A DNA stretch of 22,529 nucleotides. Origin: DATIJJ01 sp039936115. GTDB taxonomy: Bacteria; Pseudomonadota; Gammaproteobacteria; DSM-16500. Each line of letters starts with the position of its first letter. The first letter of the stretch is position 1. The notes under the pieces are model-generated. The model searched no databases. It had not been told where the DNA came from and worked only from the letters and a program-made list of their open reading frames with translations. Positions 8,407 through 14,893 of the stretch are shown one piece after another. Where the stretch lies: NCBI GenBank assembly GCA_039936115.1, contig JBDTIZ010000243.1, positions 1-22,529 of the forward strand, written 5' to 3'. A program made the translations under genes and the position numbers.

Positions 8407-8859
8407 TTATGCTTCTGCTACAACACTAAGCTTAACAATCACACTAACGTCACTATGCAGTTCAACTTCAATTTCATATTCACCGAGTTGACGTAATGCA
8501 CCGCTTGGCAAATGAATTTCGCTTTTGTTCACTTCAACACCGCCTTTAACAATCGCAGCTGCGATATCACGTGTGCCGATTGAGCCGAAAAGTTTACCTT
8601 CTTCGCCAGCTTTTGCTACCATCGTAACAACTTCTAATGCTTCCAGTGCTTGCTTTCTAGTTTCTGCTGCTTTCACACCTTGAGCTGCTGCTTTTTCAAG
8701 CTCAGCGCGACGTGCTTCGAATTTTTCAGTGTTAGCAGGCGTTGCATAAACTGCTTTGCCTTTTGGTACTAAATAATTGCGACCATAGCCTGATTTCACT
8801 TTAACTTTATCGCCTAGCGCGCCTAGCTTACGGATTTTTTCCAATAATATAACTTCCAC
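8407..8859 (-). CDS. rplI: 50S ribosomal protein L9
   Basis: A 150-residue bL9 that binds 23S rRNA near the L1 stalk. The N-terminal RNA-binding domain is canonical (MEVILLEKIRKLG, then VKVKSGYGRNYLVPKGKA), joined by a long Ala/Glu/Lys-rich connecting helix (about 45-75) to the C-terminal domain with GKLFGSIGTRDIAAA. Length matches the family. Translation starts at GTG (8857-8859) with GAGG eight bases upstream. It is last in the operon rpsF-rpsR-DUF2232-rplI, 34 bases after the DUF2232 gene. Confidence 0.97.
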   Translation of the reverse strand: MEVILLEKIRKLGALGDKVKVKSGYGRNYLVPKGKAVYATPANTEKFEARRAELEKAAAQGVKAAETRKQALEALEVVTMVAKAGEEGKLFGSIGTRDIAAAIVKGGVEVNKSEIHLPSGALRQLGEYEIEVELHSDVSVIVKLSVVAEA

Positions 8860-8893
8860 TTTCGTTACCTCATTTTTTTCATTTCAAATTAAT

Positions 8894-9832
8894 TTAAGAG
8901 TTGTTTAATCTTCCGAATTGCTTGCGAAAATCAAACAAACTATCAAACAGCCCCAAAATCGAAACAGCCACAATACCTACTTGAGAAAGAAATATCAGTC
9001 CCAGATAAATCAGTGTTAGCCAGAACCAACTATTTTTATTTGGCAAAAGCATTCTATGGATCAAACTCAATCCTGCTGCACAAAATGCAGCAATTACCAC
9101 AGGCAGCACATCAGAACCAAATGCATTACCTATCACGGCCAAACCAATCGCCGCCACAAAAAACACGGCTGACAAATAGCTCAAACGAATCTGATGCAAT
9201 TCTTTTCTTAAACCACCGGGGTTAAAGATTACTGCCTGCCACCAACGTGCCAATACCAATTGCAGCACTGCATTAAATAACAATGATGCTACCAACATGC
9301 CTGTTGCATAGTGTGCAAACTGTGCGGTACTCGCCATCAGACTTGCGCGGGTATCATCCGAAATCACAGCGCCATCGATTGCAAGCTGGTTCAGCGTTTT
9401 ATTCATATAACCGGTTACTAGTGATGACCACCAGGTTTGTATATCCGGATAAAACAAATGGACAACCGCTACCATCACGATCCCAGAAAACATCGCGATC
9501 TCGATGACTAAATTCCAATTTCCATACTGTCGCAATACAATCGCGTATAACCAGGTAAAAACATTAATCACAACAACCGCCGTCGTCGCAATAAAAAACA
9601 TTTGCGCCTGGCTTGACTCGGGAGACGCTATTAAATAACTCATTACATAAGGCGCAAGTCCTGCGCACAGAACCAACGTGCCATCATACGCACCTTTGCG
9701 TAATGTGACTAATCCAGCAACCAAGACACTAAGACTGCTACCCACCAACGGAATAAGTGAAATTGCAAACGCAGCCCCCATTGCCTGGAGACGACTTTGC
9801 AAAATAAAATCCGTAAAACGGCGCAATAACAT
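8894..9832 (-). CDS. DUF2232 family membrane protein
   Basis: A polytopic inner-membrane protein of 312 residues. Hydrophobic segments occur at roughly residues 15-45, 50-65, 80-105, 112-130, 175-200, 220-245, 250-265 and 272-300. It matches the DUF2232 proteins that sit between rpsR and rplI in many gammaproteobacteria. The position is conserved; the molecular function is unknown. Two in-frame ATGs lie six bases apart (9838 and 9832). TTAGG is seven bases before the second and too close to the first, so I chose 9832. The hairpin at 9878-9907 lies between it and rpsR. Confidence 0.85.
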   Translation of the reverse strand: MLLRRFTDFILQSRLQAMGAAFAISLIPLVGSSLSVLVAGLVTLRKGAYDGTLVLCAGLAPYVMSYLIASPESSQAQMFFIATTAVVVINVFTWLYAIVLRQYGNWNLVIEIAMFSGIVMVAVVHLFYPDIQTWWSSLVTGYMNKTLNQLAIDGAVISDDTRASLMASTAQFAHYATGMLVASLLFNAVLQLVLARWWQAVIFNPGGLRKELHQIRLSYLSAVFFVAAIGLAVIGNAFGSDVLPVVIAAFCAAGLSLIHRMLLPNKNSWFWLTLIYLGLIFLSQVGIVAVSILGLFDSLFDFRKQFGRLNNS

Positions 9833-9877
9833 AGACATACCTAAGTTGCTTGCATCCTCTTCTCTAACAAATTATTT

Positions 9878-9907
9878 GCCCCAGCAACACATTTGTATTG
9901 TTGGGGC
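9878..9907. terminator. GC-rich hairpin between rpsR and DUF2232
   Basis: Arms 9878-9887 (GCCCCAGCAA) and 9898-9907 (TTGTTGGGGC) pair with one G-U wobble around a ten-base loop. On the minus-strand transcript the hairpin is followed by AAATAATTTG and not a U-tract, so partial attenuation or an mRNA processing/stability element inside the ribosomal operon is more likely than full termination. Confidence 0.5.
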
Positions 9908-9913
9908 CCCTAA

Positions 9914-10138
9914 TTAATGTTTGTCGCAGTAAGGCAGCAACGCTAAGAAACGAGCTACTTTAATAGCAGTCGCTAATTGTCGTTGGTAACGTGCTTTGGT
10001 TCCAGTAATTCTGCTTGGAACAATTTTACCGCTTTCAGTCACAAATTTTTTCAACAGGTACACATCTTTGTAATCAACTTCAGCAATTTTATTGCTGGTA
10101 AAATAACAAAACTTTTTACGGCGAAAATACGTAGACAT
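9914..10138 (-). CDS. rpsR: 30S ribosomal protein S18
   Basis: A 74-residue bS18 that binds 16S rRNA together with S6. Hallmarks are FRRKKFCYFT at the N-terminus, then IDYKD-like VDYKDVYLLKKF, TESGKIVPSRITGTKA, YQRQLATAIKVARFLALLPY. The ATG at 10138 has GGAG nine bases upstream. A longer in-frame reading extends 24 codons into the rpsF stop region and adds residues foreign to the family, so it was not used. It lies 25 bases after rpsF. Confidence 0.97.
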   Translation of the reverse strand: MSTYFRRKKFCYFTSNKIAEVDYKDVYLLKKFVTESGKIVPSRITGTKARYQRQLATAIKVARFLALLPYCDKH

Positions 10139-10163
10139 TCTAATAACTCCAACTGTTAATCGT

Positions 10164-10601
10164 TTAAGTGCGATCGGATTCTGTTCCGGAAACATCTGAC
10201 TCTTCTTCAATCACTGGGGCTCTTCTGCTTTTGCCTTTATGACCTTCAGAATCAAAATGACCCGTTGTTTCGCCACGGCTATCTTTTTCTTTAAGTAGTG
10301 GAGAAGCTTCTTTCCTAGCGCTTTTTACATTTAAAACGAGGTTACGAATAACAGCATCGTTATAACGGAATGCATTGCTTAATTCATCGAGTGTTTCTTT
10401 GTCGCACTCGATATTCATTAAGACATAATGTGCTTTTAATATTTTGTTAATAGGATAAGCGAGTTGACGACGGCCCCAATCTTCAAGACGATGAATCACG
10501 CCTTTGCGTTGGGTAACGATATTGCTATAACGTTCGATCATGCCTGGAACTTGTTCGCTTTGATCTGGGTGAACTAAAAAAACTATTTCATAATGTTTCA
10601 C
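10164..10601 (-). CDS. rpsF: 30S ribosomal protein S6
   Basis: A 145-residue bS6, partner of S18 in the platform of the small subunit. The core (1-105) is typical: MKHYEIVFLVHPDQSEQV, GVIHRLEDWGRRQLAYPI, KAHYVLMNIECD, then FRYNDAVIRNLVLN. A charged, probably disordered C-terminal tail (about 106-145, ending in a Glu/Asp/Ser-rich stretch) is longer than the shortest S6 proteins but of a kind seen in gammaproteobacteria. Translation starts at GTG (10599-10601) with AAGGAG eight bases upstream. It is the first gene of the operon; a possible regulatory hairpin lies at 10627-10654. Confidence 0.97.
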   Translation of the reverse strand: MKHYEIVFLVHPDQSEQVPGMIERYSNIVTQRKGVIHRLEDWGRRQLAYPINKILKAHYVLMNIECDKETLDELSNAFRYNDAVIRNLVLNVKSARKEASPLLKEKDSRGETTGHFDSEGHKGKSRRAPVIEEESDVSGTESDRT

Positions 10602-10626
10602 AAAAAGACTCCTTACGGTTATTACA

Positions 10627-10654
10627 GCCTTACTTATAGCGTCTAAGTGAAGGC
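10627..10654 (-). promoter_or_regulatory. Hairpin in rpsF 5' leader
   Basis: On the rpsF transcript the arms GCCTT-C-ACTTA and TAAGT-AAGGC form ten pairs with a single bulged C around a seven-base loop. A CCG trinucleotide lies between the hairpin and the ribosome site. Bulged leader structures bound by the S6:S18 complex regulate this operon in other bacteria. Whether this hairpin is that element is not established. In the wider gene-free stretch 10602-10918, bases 10676-10860 hold nothing I can name. Confidence 0.3.
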
Positions 10655-10871
10655 AAGGAGAAAATCACTGTTTTTATTAAATGATCTTCGAAAGGCTGCA
10701 GATTTTACGCAAGATTGGCTGAAGATGCAAATTTTACTGTTCAAAAAGAAATTAAACCTGCAGGGCAGCTGCAACAGCACTGTTTATATAACAAGATATT
10801 CAAGCAATCTCTTTGATTTTATTGAGATAATGCAGATTACCCAACGCTTTCGTTTTTAACTTTATTTTGCC

Positions 10872-10901
10872 TTGACAAACAGACCCCAAAACTTCGAGAA
10901 T
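10872..10901 (+). promoter_or_regulatory. Probable promoter of tRNA-Met
   Basis: A perfect TTGACA (10872-10877) is followed after 18 bases by GAGAAT (10896-10901), a poor -10, then by a GC-rich AGGCGTCC like the discriminator of stringently controlled stable-RNA promoters. A perfect TATAAT at 10910-10915 is 32 bases from the TTGACA and would start transcription inside the tRNA, so it is unlikely to be the working -10. Confidence 0.5.
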
Positions 10902-10918
10902 AGGCGTCCTATAATTTT

Positions 10919-10995
10919 GGCTATGTAGCTCAGCTGGTTAGAGCGCGGCACTCATAATGCTGAGGTCGGTGGTTCGAGTCCACCCATAGCCACCA
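10919..10995 (+). tRNA. tRNA-Met (CAT), elongator type
   Basis: A 77-base gene including an encoded CCA. The acceptor stem GGCTATG (10919-10925) pairs with CATAGCC (10985-10991), followed by discriminator A and CCA. The D-arm is AGCTCAGCTGGTTAGAGC, the anticodon loop CTCATAA gives CAT, and the T-loop is GGTTCGAGTCC. The fully paired GGCTA acceptor is that of elongator Met and not initiator. A lysidine-modified Ile2 tRNA shares CAT and cannot be fully excluded, but the acceptor favours Met. Confidence 0.95.
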
Positions 10996-11019
10996 CAATT
11001 GAAATCTCCTCTAATAAAT

Positions 11020-11868
11020 ATGACTCAAAAAATATGTTTAATTACAGGTGCTTCATCGGGGATTGGAAAAGAAATCGCGTTAGGTTTAGCTAAGCTAGAC
11101 TTCCATGTTGTAATGATTTGTCGAAACGTAGAAAAAGGCCAAGCTGCCTTAGCTGATATAAAAAAAATATCTGGCTCTAGCAATATAGATTTACTCATTG
11201 CAGATTTATCTTCACAGACTGAAGTAAGAACCCTTGCTAATACTATTCAGCAACGCTATTCAGCTCTTCACGTATTGATTAATAATGCGGGTCTTGTCCT
11301 GACAAAAAAAACGTATTCCGTCGATAATATTGAGATGACATTGGCTACCAATCATTTAGGGCCATTTCTTTTAAATTATTTATTACTTGATCTATTAAAA
11401 GCAAGCGCGCCGTCTCGCATTATTAATGTCTCATCTGCTATCCACAAGTGGGCCAAAATAGATTTAAACGATTTACAATTTGTTCAGCGTAGATATCAAT
11501 TTATGAAAGCTTATGCACAATCTAAGCTATTAATGAATATAACTACGCAAGAATTAGCACGTAGATTAAATGGAAGTGGCGTAACAGTTAACGCTCTTCA
11601 CCCTGGCGCTGTAAGAACCAATCTAGGAAGCGATAACTCCCATAATTTATTTTTAAGAGCACTCGATAAAATTATTAAGAGTTTTTTTATAACCCCCGGA
11701 GAAGCAGCAAAAATACCATTGTATTTAGCAACCTCGCCAGAAATTGAAAATATCACAGGAAAATATTTTGTAAAATACCGACCCGCACCGGTAAAAACCT
11801 ATGACCTGAGTTTTGTTGATGCAGTTTGGAAAAAAACCGAAGAATTAGTTGGCATCGCTTCAACATGA
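11020..11868 (+). CDS. Short-chain dehydrogenase/reductase (retinol-dehydrogenase-like)
   Basis: A 282-residue classical SDR, an NAD(P)-dependent oxidoreductase. The nucleotide site TGASSGIGKEIA is at residues 8-19, with DLSS after the third strand, NNAG near residue 90, the catalytic Ser in NVSSAIH, and YAQSK supplying Tyr and Lys. ALHPGAVRTNLG follows the active site. The MICRN after the second strand places Arg for a likely NADP preference. It resembles the retinol dehydrogenase/WW-domain oxidoreductase-like group; the substrate is unknown. The ATG at 11020 has no Shine-Dalgarno site. It lies 24 bases after the tRNA CCA, so it may be released by tRNA 3' processing and translated from a short leader. 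An in-frame TTG at 10999 is the alternative start. Confidence 0.88.
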   Translation: MTQKICLITGASSGIGKEIALGLAKLDFHVVMICRNVEKGQAALADIKKISGSSNIDLLIADLSSQTEVRTLANTIQQRYSALHVLINNAGLVLTKKTYSVDNIEMTLATNHLGPFLLNYLLLDLLKASAPSRIINVSSAIHKWAKIDLNDLQFVQRRYQFMKAYAQSKLLMNITTQELARRLNGSGVTVNALHPGAVRTNLGSDNSHNLFLRALDKIIKSFFITPGEAAKIPLYLATSPEIENITGKYFVKYRPAPVKTYDLSFVDAVWKKTEELVGIAST

Positions 11869-11935
11869 TATTAAATAAATATAACAGCGCCATAGCCGCC
11901 AGGTCGTAAGTGACCACTCGCCTTTCCATAAATAT

Positions 11936-11954
11936 ACCCTAAAAGGATTAGGGT
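11936..11954 (+). terminator. Probable terminator after SDR gene
   Basis: Arms ACCCTAA (11936-11942) and TTAGGGT (11948-11954) pair perfectly around a five-base loop and are followed by the T-rich TATTTTCTTGTTTT. It lies 67 bases after the dehydrogenase stop. Confidence 0.6.
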
Positions 11955-12043
11955 TATTTTCTTGTTTTGATTAAAGCTGTGCCGAATATGACAAAAGAAA
12001 GAAATACTTGCTTTAAAACTTAAGGTAAGAGCTTGACGTCAAT

Positions 12044-13366
12044 TTATTTAGGTAATAGCTCCCACTGAATCCCAGACCAGTTACCCTGCTCAGTTGAAAT
12101 CGCGTATCTATCGTCAGGAGGGATCTTTTGATTCGAAATTTTTAAAACCACAATTTTGCCCGCCTGTTCTGCGGCCGCACTTTTCCACAAACCCACTGCC
12201 CGCTCGGGAAAATGCTTTGACGTTAACAGGATGCCCTGGGCGTGGAAGTGATCCATCCCGGAGGATGACCAACGGGTTACTGCGGCGCTCAGTAATTCTT
12301 TTTTTATTTTCTCATCTATGTGTGCTTTAAATTTTTCTTGCGTACAGAACCAATCAAGCAGATGCGCGTGCAACGCCCAGTTCATCGATAGCTTGTTTTG
12401 ATGAGCCCATGCTAAAAACGATTTCACGCTTTCTTCGCTCTTATGTTGTGAAAATAAATTTAAACTCGTGGGAGAAAAATCAAATAACGTATGCCACAGA
12501 CTTTCAAATTCAATCTCAGCATGACTTGCGGAAGGTAACGTTAATAGCTTGGATGGCTTGGCTCGATATTGTTTTGGAGTCGATAAGATTTTTTTAATCG
12601 TAAGAATTTCATGCTTCCAAAATTCGTAATCAATATTGGCATCAAGTTCAATCACTAGCGTTTGGGTATTAGAAGCATCTATTTCGCTAAATGTAGTCGC
12701 AAGTAATGCATGCACATCATCCATCACCGCAACATCATGCGTATCAATTGCGGTTGCTGTGTCTGCAAAAAATCGGCAACCTGCCACATGGAAATGCTGA
12801 GTTTGCTTAATCTGCGGCAACCAGTTTGCAAATCGGCAAGCTCCATTTATTTCTGCAATGTACGCATTTGAAATATCAAATAACAGACCCGCTTTCGTCT
12901 CTCGCATCATCGATGCAAAAAATTTCGTCTGAGAACCATGCGATGAAGTCGATGCATAGTTTTCAAAAAATATTGTTTGGCCAAGTCGCTCTTGCCATTC
13001 AGATACTCGGCTAAGAACATGGGAAAAATCTTTTTCGTAATTTAATTCTGCAAGAAATGTTAATTGACTATGAGCATCGGTAAATTTAACCAGATGATCA
13101 GACACATAAATAGGTTTAAGCGCATCGATAAAAATTCGCAAAGAAGCTGCCATTTTTTTTAATTGGCACGAGGACTTCTCCAAAAAGCGTGAGCCTAATA
13201 TATGTAAACTGATGGGTACATCCGACAAGGCTGCGCGCAAAACATCGGGCTTTAGATGAATAAAGTTATCCACGGATATTTCACAAAAATCGGCGACATT
13301 ATCATGGAGTAATTGCTGAATGATGGGCAAAGTTTGCGGAGAAGTCCAATTGATGCCGATTAGCAC
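12044..13366 (-). CDS. DUF692/MNIO-family RiPP-modifying enzyme with extra C-terminal domain
   Basis: A 440-residue protein. Residues 1-260 match the multinuclear non-heme iron oxidative enzyme family (DUF692; MbnB, TglH and ChrH are members), a TIM-barrel that modifies cysteines in ribosomal peptides. The conserved ligand set is visible: SLH (H55), SDHL (H91), FFENYAS (E135), LLFDISNAY (D164), HFHVAG (H193), IDTHD (D208, H210) and VIELDANI (E240). The early family Glu in EISVDNF is Asp33. Residues about 270-440 are an additional region with Trp-rich helices and a strand-rich end (KIVVLKISNQ, then GIQWELL). I do not recognise it; it may replace the separate partner protein (MbnC, HvfC/DUF2063 or TglI types). 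It starts at GTG (13364-13366) with AAGGT upstream. Its likely substrate is the 29-residue peptide encoded upstream on the same strand. Confidence 0.85.
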   Translation of the reverse strand: MLIGINWTSPQTLPIIQQLLHDNVADFCEISVDNFIHLKPDVLRAALSDVPISLHILGSRFLEKSSCQLKKMAASLRIFIDALKPIYVSDHLVKFTDAHSQLTFLAELNYEKDFSHVLSRVSEWQERLGQTIFFENYASTSSHGSQTKFFASMMRETKAGLLFDISNAYIAEINGACRFANWLPQIKQTQHFHVAGCRFFADTATAIDTHDVAVMDDVHALLATTFSEIDASNTQTLVIELDANIDYEFWKHEILTIKKILSTPKQYRAKPSKLLTLPSASHAEIEFESLWHTLFDFSPTSLNLFSQHKSEESVKSFLAWAHQNKLSMNWALHAHLLDWFCTQEKFKAHIDEKIKKELLSAAVTRWSSSGMDHFHAQGILLTSKHFPERAVGLWKSAAAEQAGKIVVLKISNQKIPPDDRYAISTEQGNWSGIQWELLPK

Positions 13367-13414
13367 TGATTTTTACCTTTATGACTCTGATGTTGCGGGT
13401 TTCCGCGCAAGCCA

Positions 13415-13517
13415 GCTTTTGTAGGAGCGAACCTATGTGTTCGCCCTGCTGCGTTAGCATGCAGATGTTATTTCTTCGATAAAAAGGGCGAACACATAGG
13501 TTCGCCCCTACAAAAGC
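13415..13517. repeat. Repeat type A, complete palindromic copy
   Basis: Thirty-two-base arms 13415-13446 and 13486-13517 are reverse complements with one mismatch (A/G at the fifth base of GTAGGAGCG). The loop is 39 bases and includes TTATTTCTTCG. The core matches the interrupted copy at 8123-8404. It lies between the precursor peptide gene and the MNIO gene, so in that transcript it forms a very stable stem-loop that could end or attenuate transcription after the peptide. It lacks a U-tract on the minus strand. Its origin is probably a dispersed, MITE- or REP-like element. Confidence 0.85.
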
Positions 13518-13535
13518 CGCAACCCACGGTAGAAA

Positions 13536-13625
13536 TTACAGATTAGAACAACCACAGCAGTTATAAGCTTCTTCTGCTAATTCAATTGCTTCCAGCTCTA
13601 CGATGTTATTTTCTTCATTTAGCAT
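13536..13625 (-). CDS. Candidate RiPP precursor peptide, 29 residues, CCGC core
   Basis: A 29-codon gene: ATG at 13623-13625, stop TAA at 13536-13538. GAGGT is eight bases upstream and an in-frame stop lies just before the start, so this is the only possible start. Residues 1-21 form a strongly acidic leader-like helix (seven Glu, no Lys or Arg; VELEAIELAEEA in the second half). The C-terminus is YNCCGCSNL with three cysteines. An acidic leader with a short cysteine-rich tail, upstream of and on the same strand as a DUF692/MNIO enzyme, is the arrangement expected of a RiPP precursor, comparable to methanobactin precursors in size but not in sequence. The product is unknown: oxazolone/thioamide formation, Cys excision or a metal-binding peptide are all possible. 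Being so short, it would be missed by most gene finders. Confidence 0.7.
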   Translation of the reverse strand: MLNEENNIVELEAIELAEEAYNCCGCSNL

Positions 13626-13675
13626 GATAAATTACCTCATTATGAATAATTTGTTTTCATCACAATACGGCGAAT

Positions 13676-13704
13676 AATTTAAAGACTTTTGCCGTCTAAT
13701 GCAA
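13676..13704 (-). promoter_or_regulatory. Possible promoter of precursor peptide gene
   Basis: On the minus strand, TTGCAT (13699-13704) and TAAATT (13676-13681) are 17 bases apart. Transcription would start near 13669, about 45 bases before the peptide ATG. Both boxes are imperfect. It overlaps the divergent promoter at 13689-13718. Confidence 0.35.
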
Positions 13705-13718
13705 GTTCTGGGTAGAAT
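13689..13718 (+). promoter_or_regulatory. Probable promoter of LRR-like gene
   Basis: TTGCCG (13689-13694) and TAGAAT (13713-13718) are separated by 18 bases, about 45 bases before the ATG at 13764. It overlaps the candidate promoter of the divergent peptide gene, so the two directions could be co-regulated or compete. Confidence 0.45.
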
Positions 13719-13763
13719 GTACAGCGAGCTAGATCTTATCAACTTAATATAAAAAGGATTTTT

Positions 13764-14831
13764 ATGAAATTAACTTTCAAAGCAACCAGCGACAGAAGTG
13801 TAATGACAGTAGAGGAAACGGCACAGCTCACCCTCTCGGTAGACACTTCTTATGATTTTTCCGGCAGCGCACTTTCTCTTAAACAAATAGAACAGATTTT
13901 CGCAATTCTGCAAAACAAATCAATGCCTATTGATCTTAACTTAGAAAACTGCAAAACAACTAGCTCCGAAGCCAGCCAGAAATTACTTGAATGTTTAGCG
14001 GTAAAAAACCTCCGCTACTCTATGCTTGATTTAACGAAAACAGTTATTCCATTTAGTGGCATGGATGCGATCACAGTAGCAAGACAGGCCACAACATTAT
14101 TTTTAGACGGCTCTAATCATGCCTTAGAATTGAGTGAATTGTTTAGAGCGCTTAAAACCGATTCCGCACTTGTCGCACTTGGAATAATTAATATTCCTTA
14201 TTTTAATTCGGGACATGCGATCGCTTTAAATGAATTGCTCTGCTCACAAAGCTCATCAGAATCGCAAAGCAAAATAAAAATCGCTTCAATTGCTTTAGAG
14301 ATACTAGATATTCCCAGCAAAGACATCAATGCTAGCGCTGTCATTTTGAGTGAGGGGTTGGCAAAAAATCAACATTTAGAAAGCTTTACCATCAATAGCA
14401 ATCCAATTGCTACGCGCAGTCTAGAAAAACAAAAGCAAGAATCCTATGCTGCAGAAATGAAACATATACAAAAAGAGATAGTGCCTTTTAGCTTATCTAG
14501 TGATGAGTTTGAAAGTAAAATTGAAGAAGCCAGCCTCAAGCATACTGCAAACAAAGCTGCTGAAGCAGCGTTTGAAAAACAGTTGCAAAGTAAATTAATG
14601 CGCGAACTTGCTAGAGCGTTAACTGTGATCGATGAATCAGAAGCAGACGATGATGCTACAACTGAATTACAAGAAAGTCCGAAACATGCTGGGGGATTAC
14701 CAACGGAATCTTTATCAAAACCCTGGCTTAGACATCGAAAACCTCAACCGCAGGATGCTGCAAAAAGTATTGTTCTGACTGAAGAATTGCCGAGATCTAA
14801 ACCGGGACCAGGGTATACTTGTGGGATTTAA
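13764..14831 (+). CDS. Leucine-rich-repeat-like protein, candidate effector
   Basis: A 355-residue soluble protein with no signal peptide or membrane segment. Residues about 35-225 contain irregular repeats with LRR-like spacing (PIDLNLENCKTTSSEAS, YSMLDLTKTVIPFSGMDA, TTLFLDGSNHALELSELFRAL, ALEILDIPSKDINASAVILSEGL, LESFTINSNPIATRS), resembling ribonuclease-inhibitor-type repeats. Residues about 225-300 are a charged coiled-coil-like stretch rich in Lys, Glu and Ala. The tail (300-355) is disordered, with an acidic patch ESEADDD and Pro/Lys-rich segments. AAGGA lies five bases before the ATG. Eukaryote-like LRR proteins with disordered tails are common secreted effectors in intracellular gammaproteobacteria; that role is inference, as no secretion genes are in the window. 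It diverges from the peptide-MNIO pair. Confidence 0.6.
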   Translation: MKLTFKATSDRSVMTVEETAQLTLSVDTSYDFSGSALSLKQIEQIFAILQNKSMPIDLNLENCKTTSSEASQKLLECLAVKNLRYSMLDLTKTVIPFSGMDAITVARQATTLFLDGSNHALELSELFRALKTDSALVALGIINIPYFNSGHAIALNELLCSQSSSESQSKIKIASIALEILDIPSKDINASAVILSEGLAKNQHLESFTINSNPIATRSLEKQKQESYAAEMKHIQKEIVPFSLSSDEFESKIEEASLKHTANKAAEAAFEKQLQSKLMRELARALTVIDESEADDDATTELQESPKHAGGLPTESLSKPWLRHRKPQPQDAAKSIVLTEELPRSKPGPGYTCGI

Positions 14832-14859
14832 AGCCTTATAAATCACTTGCTGATACTAT

Positions 14860-14882
14860 CACCTCGCAACAAGTGCGGGGTG
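14860..14882. terminator. Hairpin between convergent genes
   Basis: Arms CACCTCGCA (14860-14868) and TGCGGGGTG (14874-14882) pair with one wobble around a five-base loop. It lies between the stops of the LRR-like gene and the convergent cytochrome c5 gene and may terminate both, although neither side has a clear U-tract. Confidence 0.5.
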
Positions 14883-14893
14883 ACATCGTTTCA

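Noticed and set aside
8070..8491. Open frames on the plus strand through the repeat island
   Set aside because: They run through palindromic repeats and into antisense rplI, lack ribosome sites and have low-complexity products from the GCGAGC repeats.
10139..10210. N-terminal extension of S18
   Set aside because: The extra 24 residues overlap the rpsF end and are not part of the S18 family; the ATG at 10138 has its own GGAG.
10647..10859. 70-codon plus-strand frame upstream of tRNA-Met
   Set aside because: No ribosome site, no recognisable domain, and it overlaps the rpsF leader hairpin; likely chance in AT-rich DNA.
10910..10915. Perfect TATAAT as -10 of the tRNA promoter
   Set aside because: It ends four bases before the tRNA 5' end, so transcription would begin within the mature tRNA; spacing to TTGACA is 32 bases.
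12094..12330. Plus-strand 78-codon frame inside the MNIO gene
   Set aside because: Antisense shadow of a clear coding region, with no ribosome site or recognisable motif.
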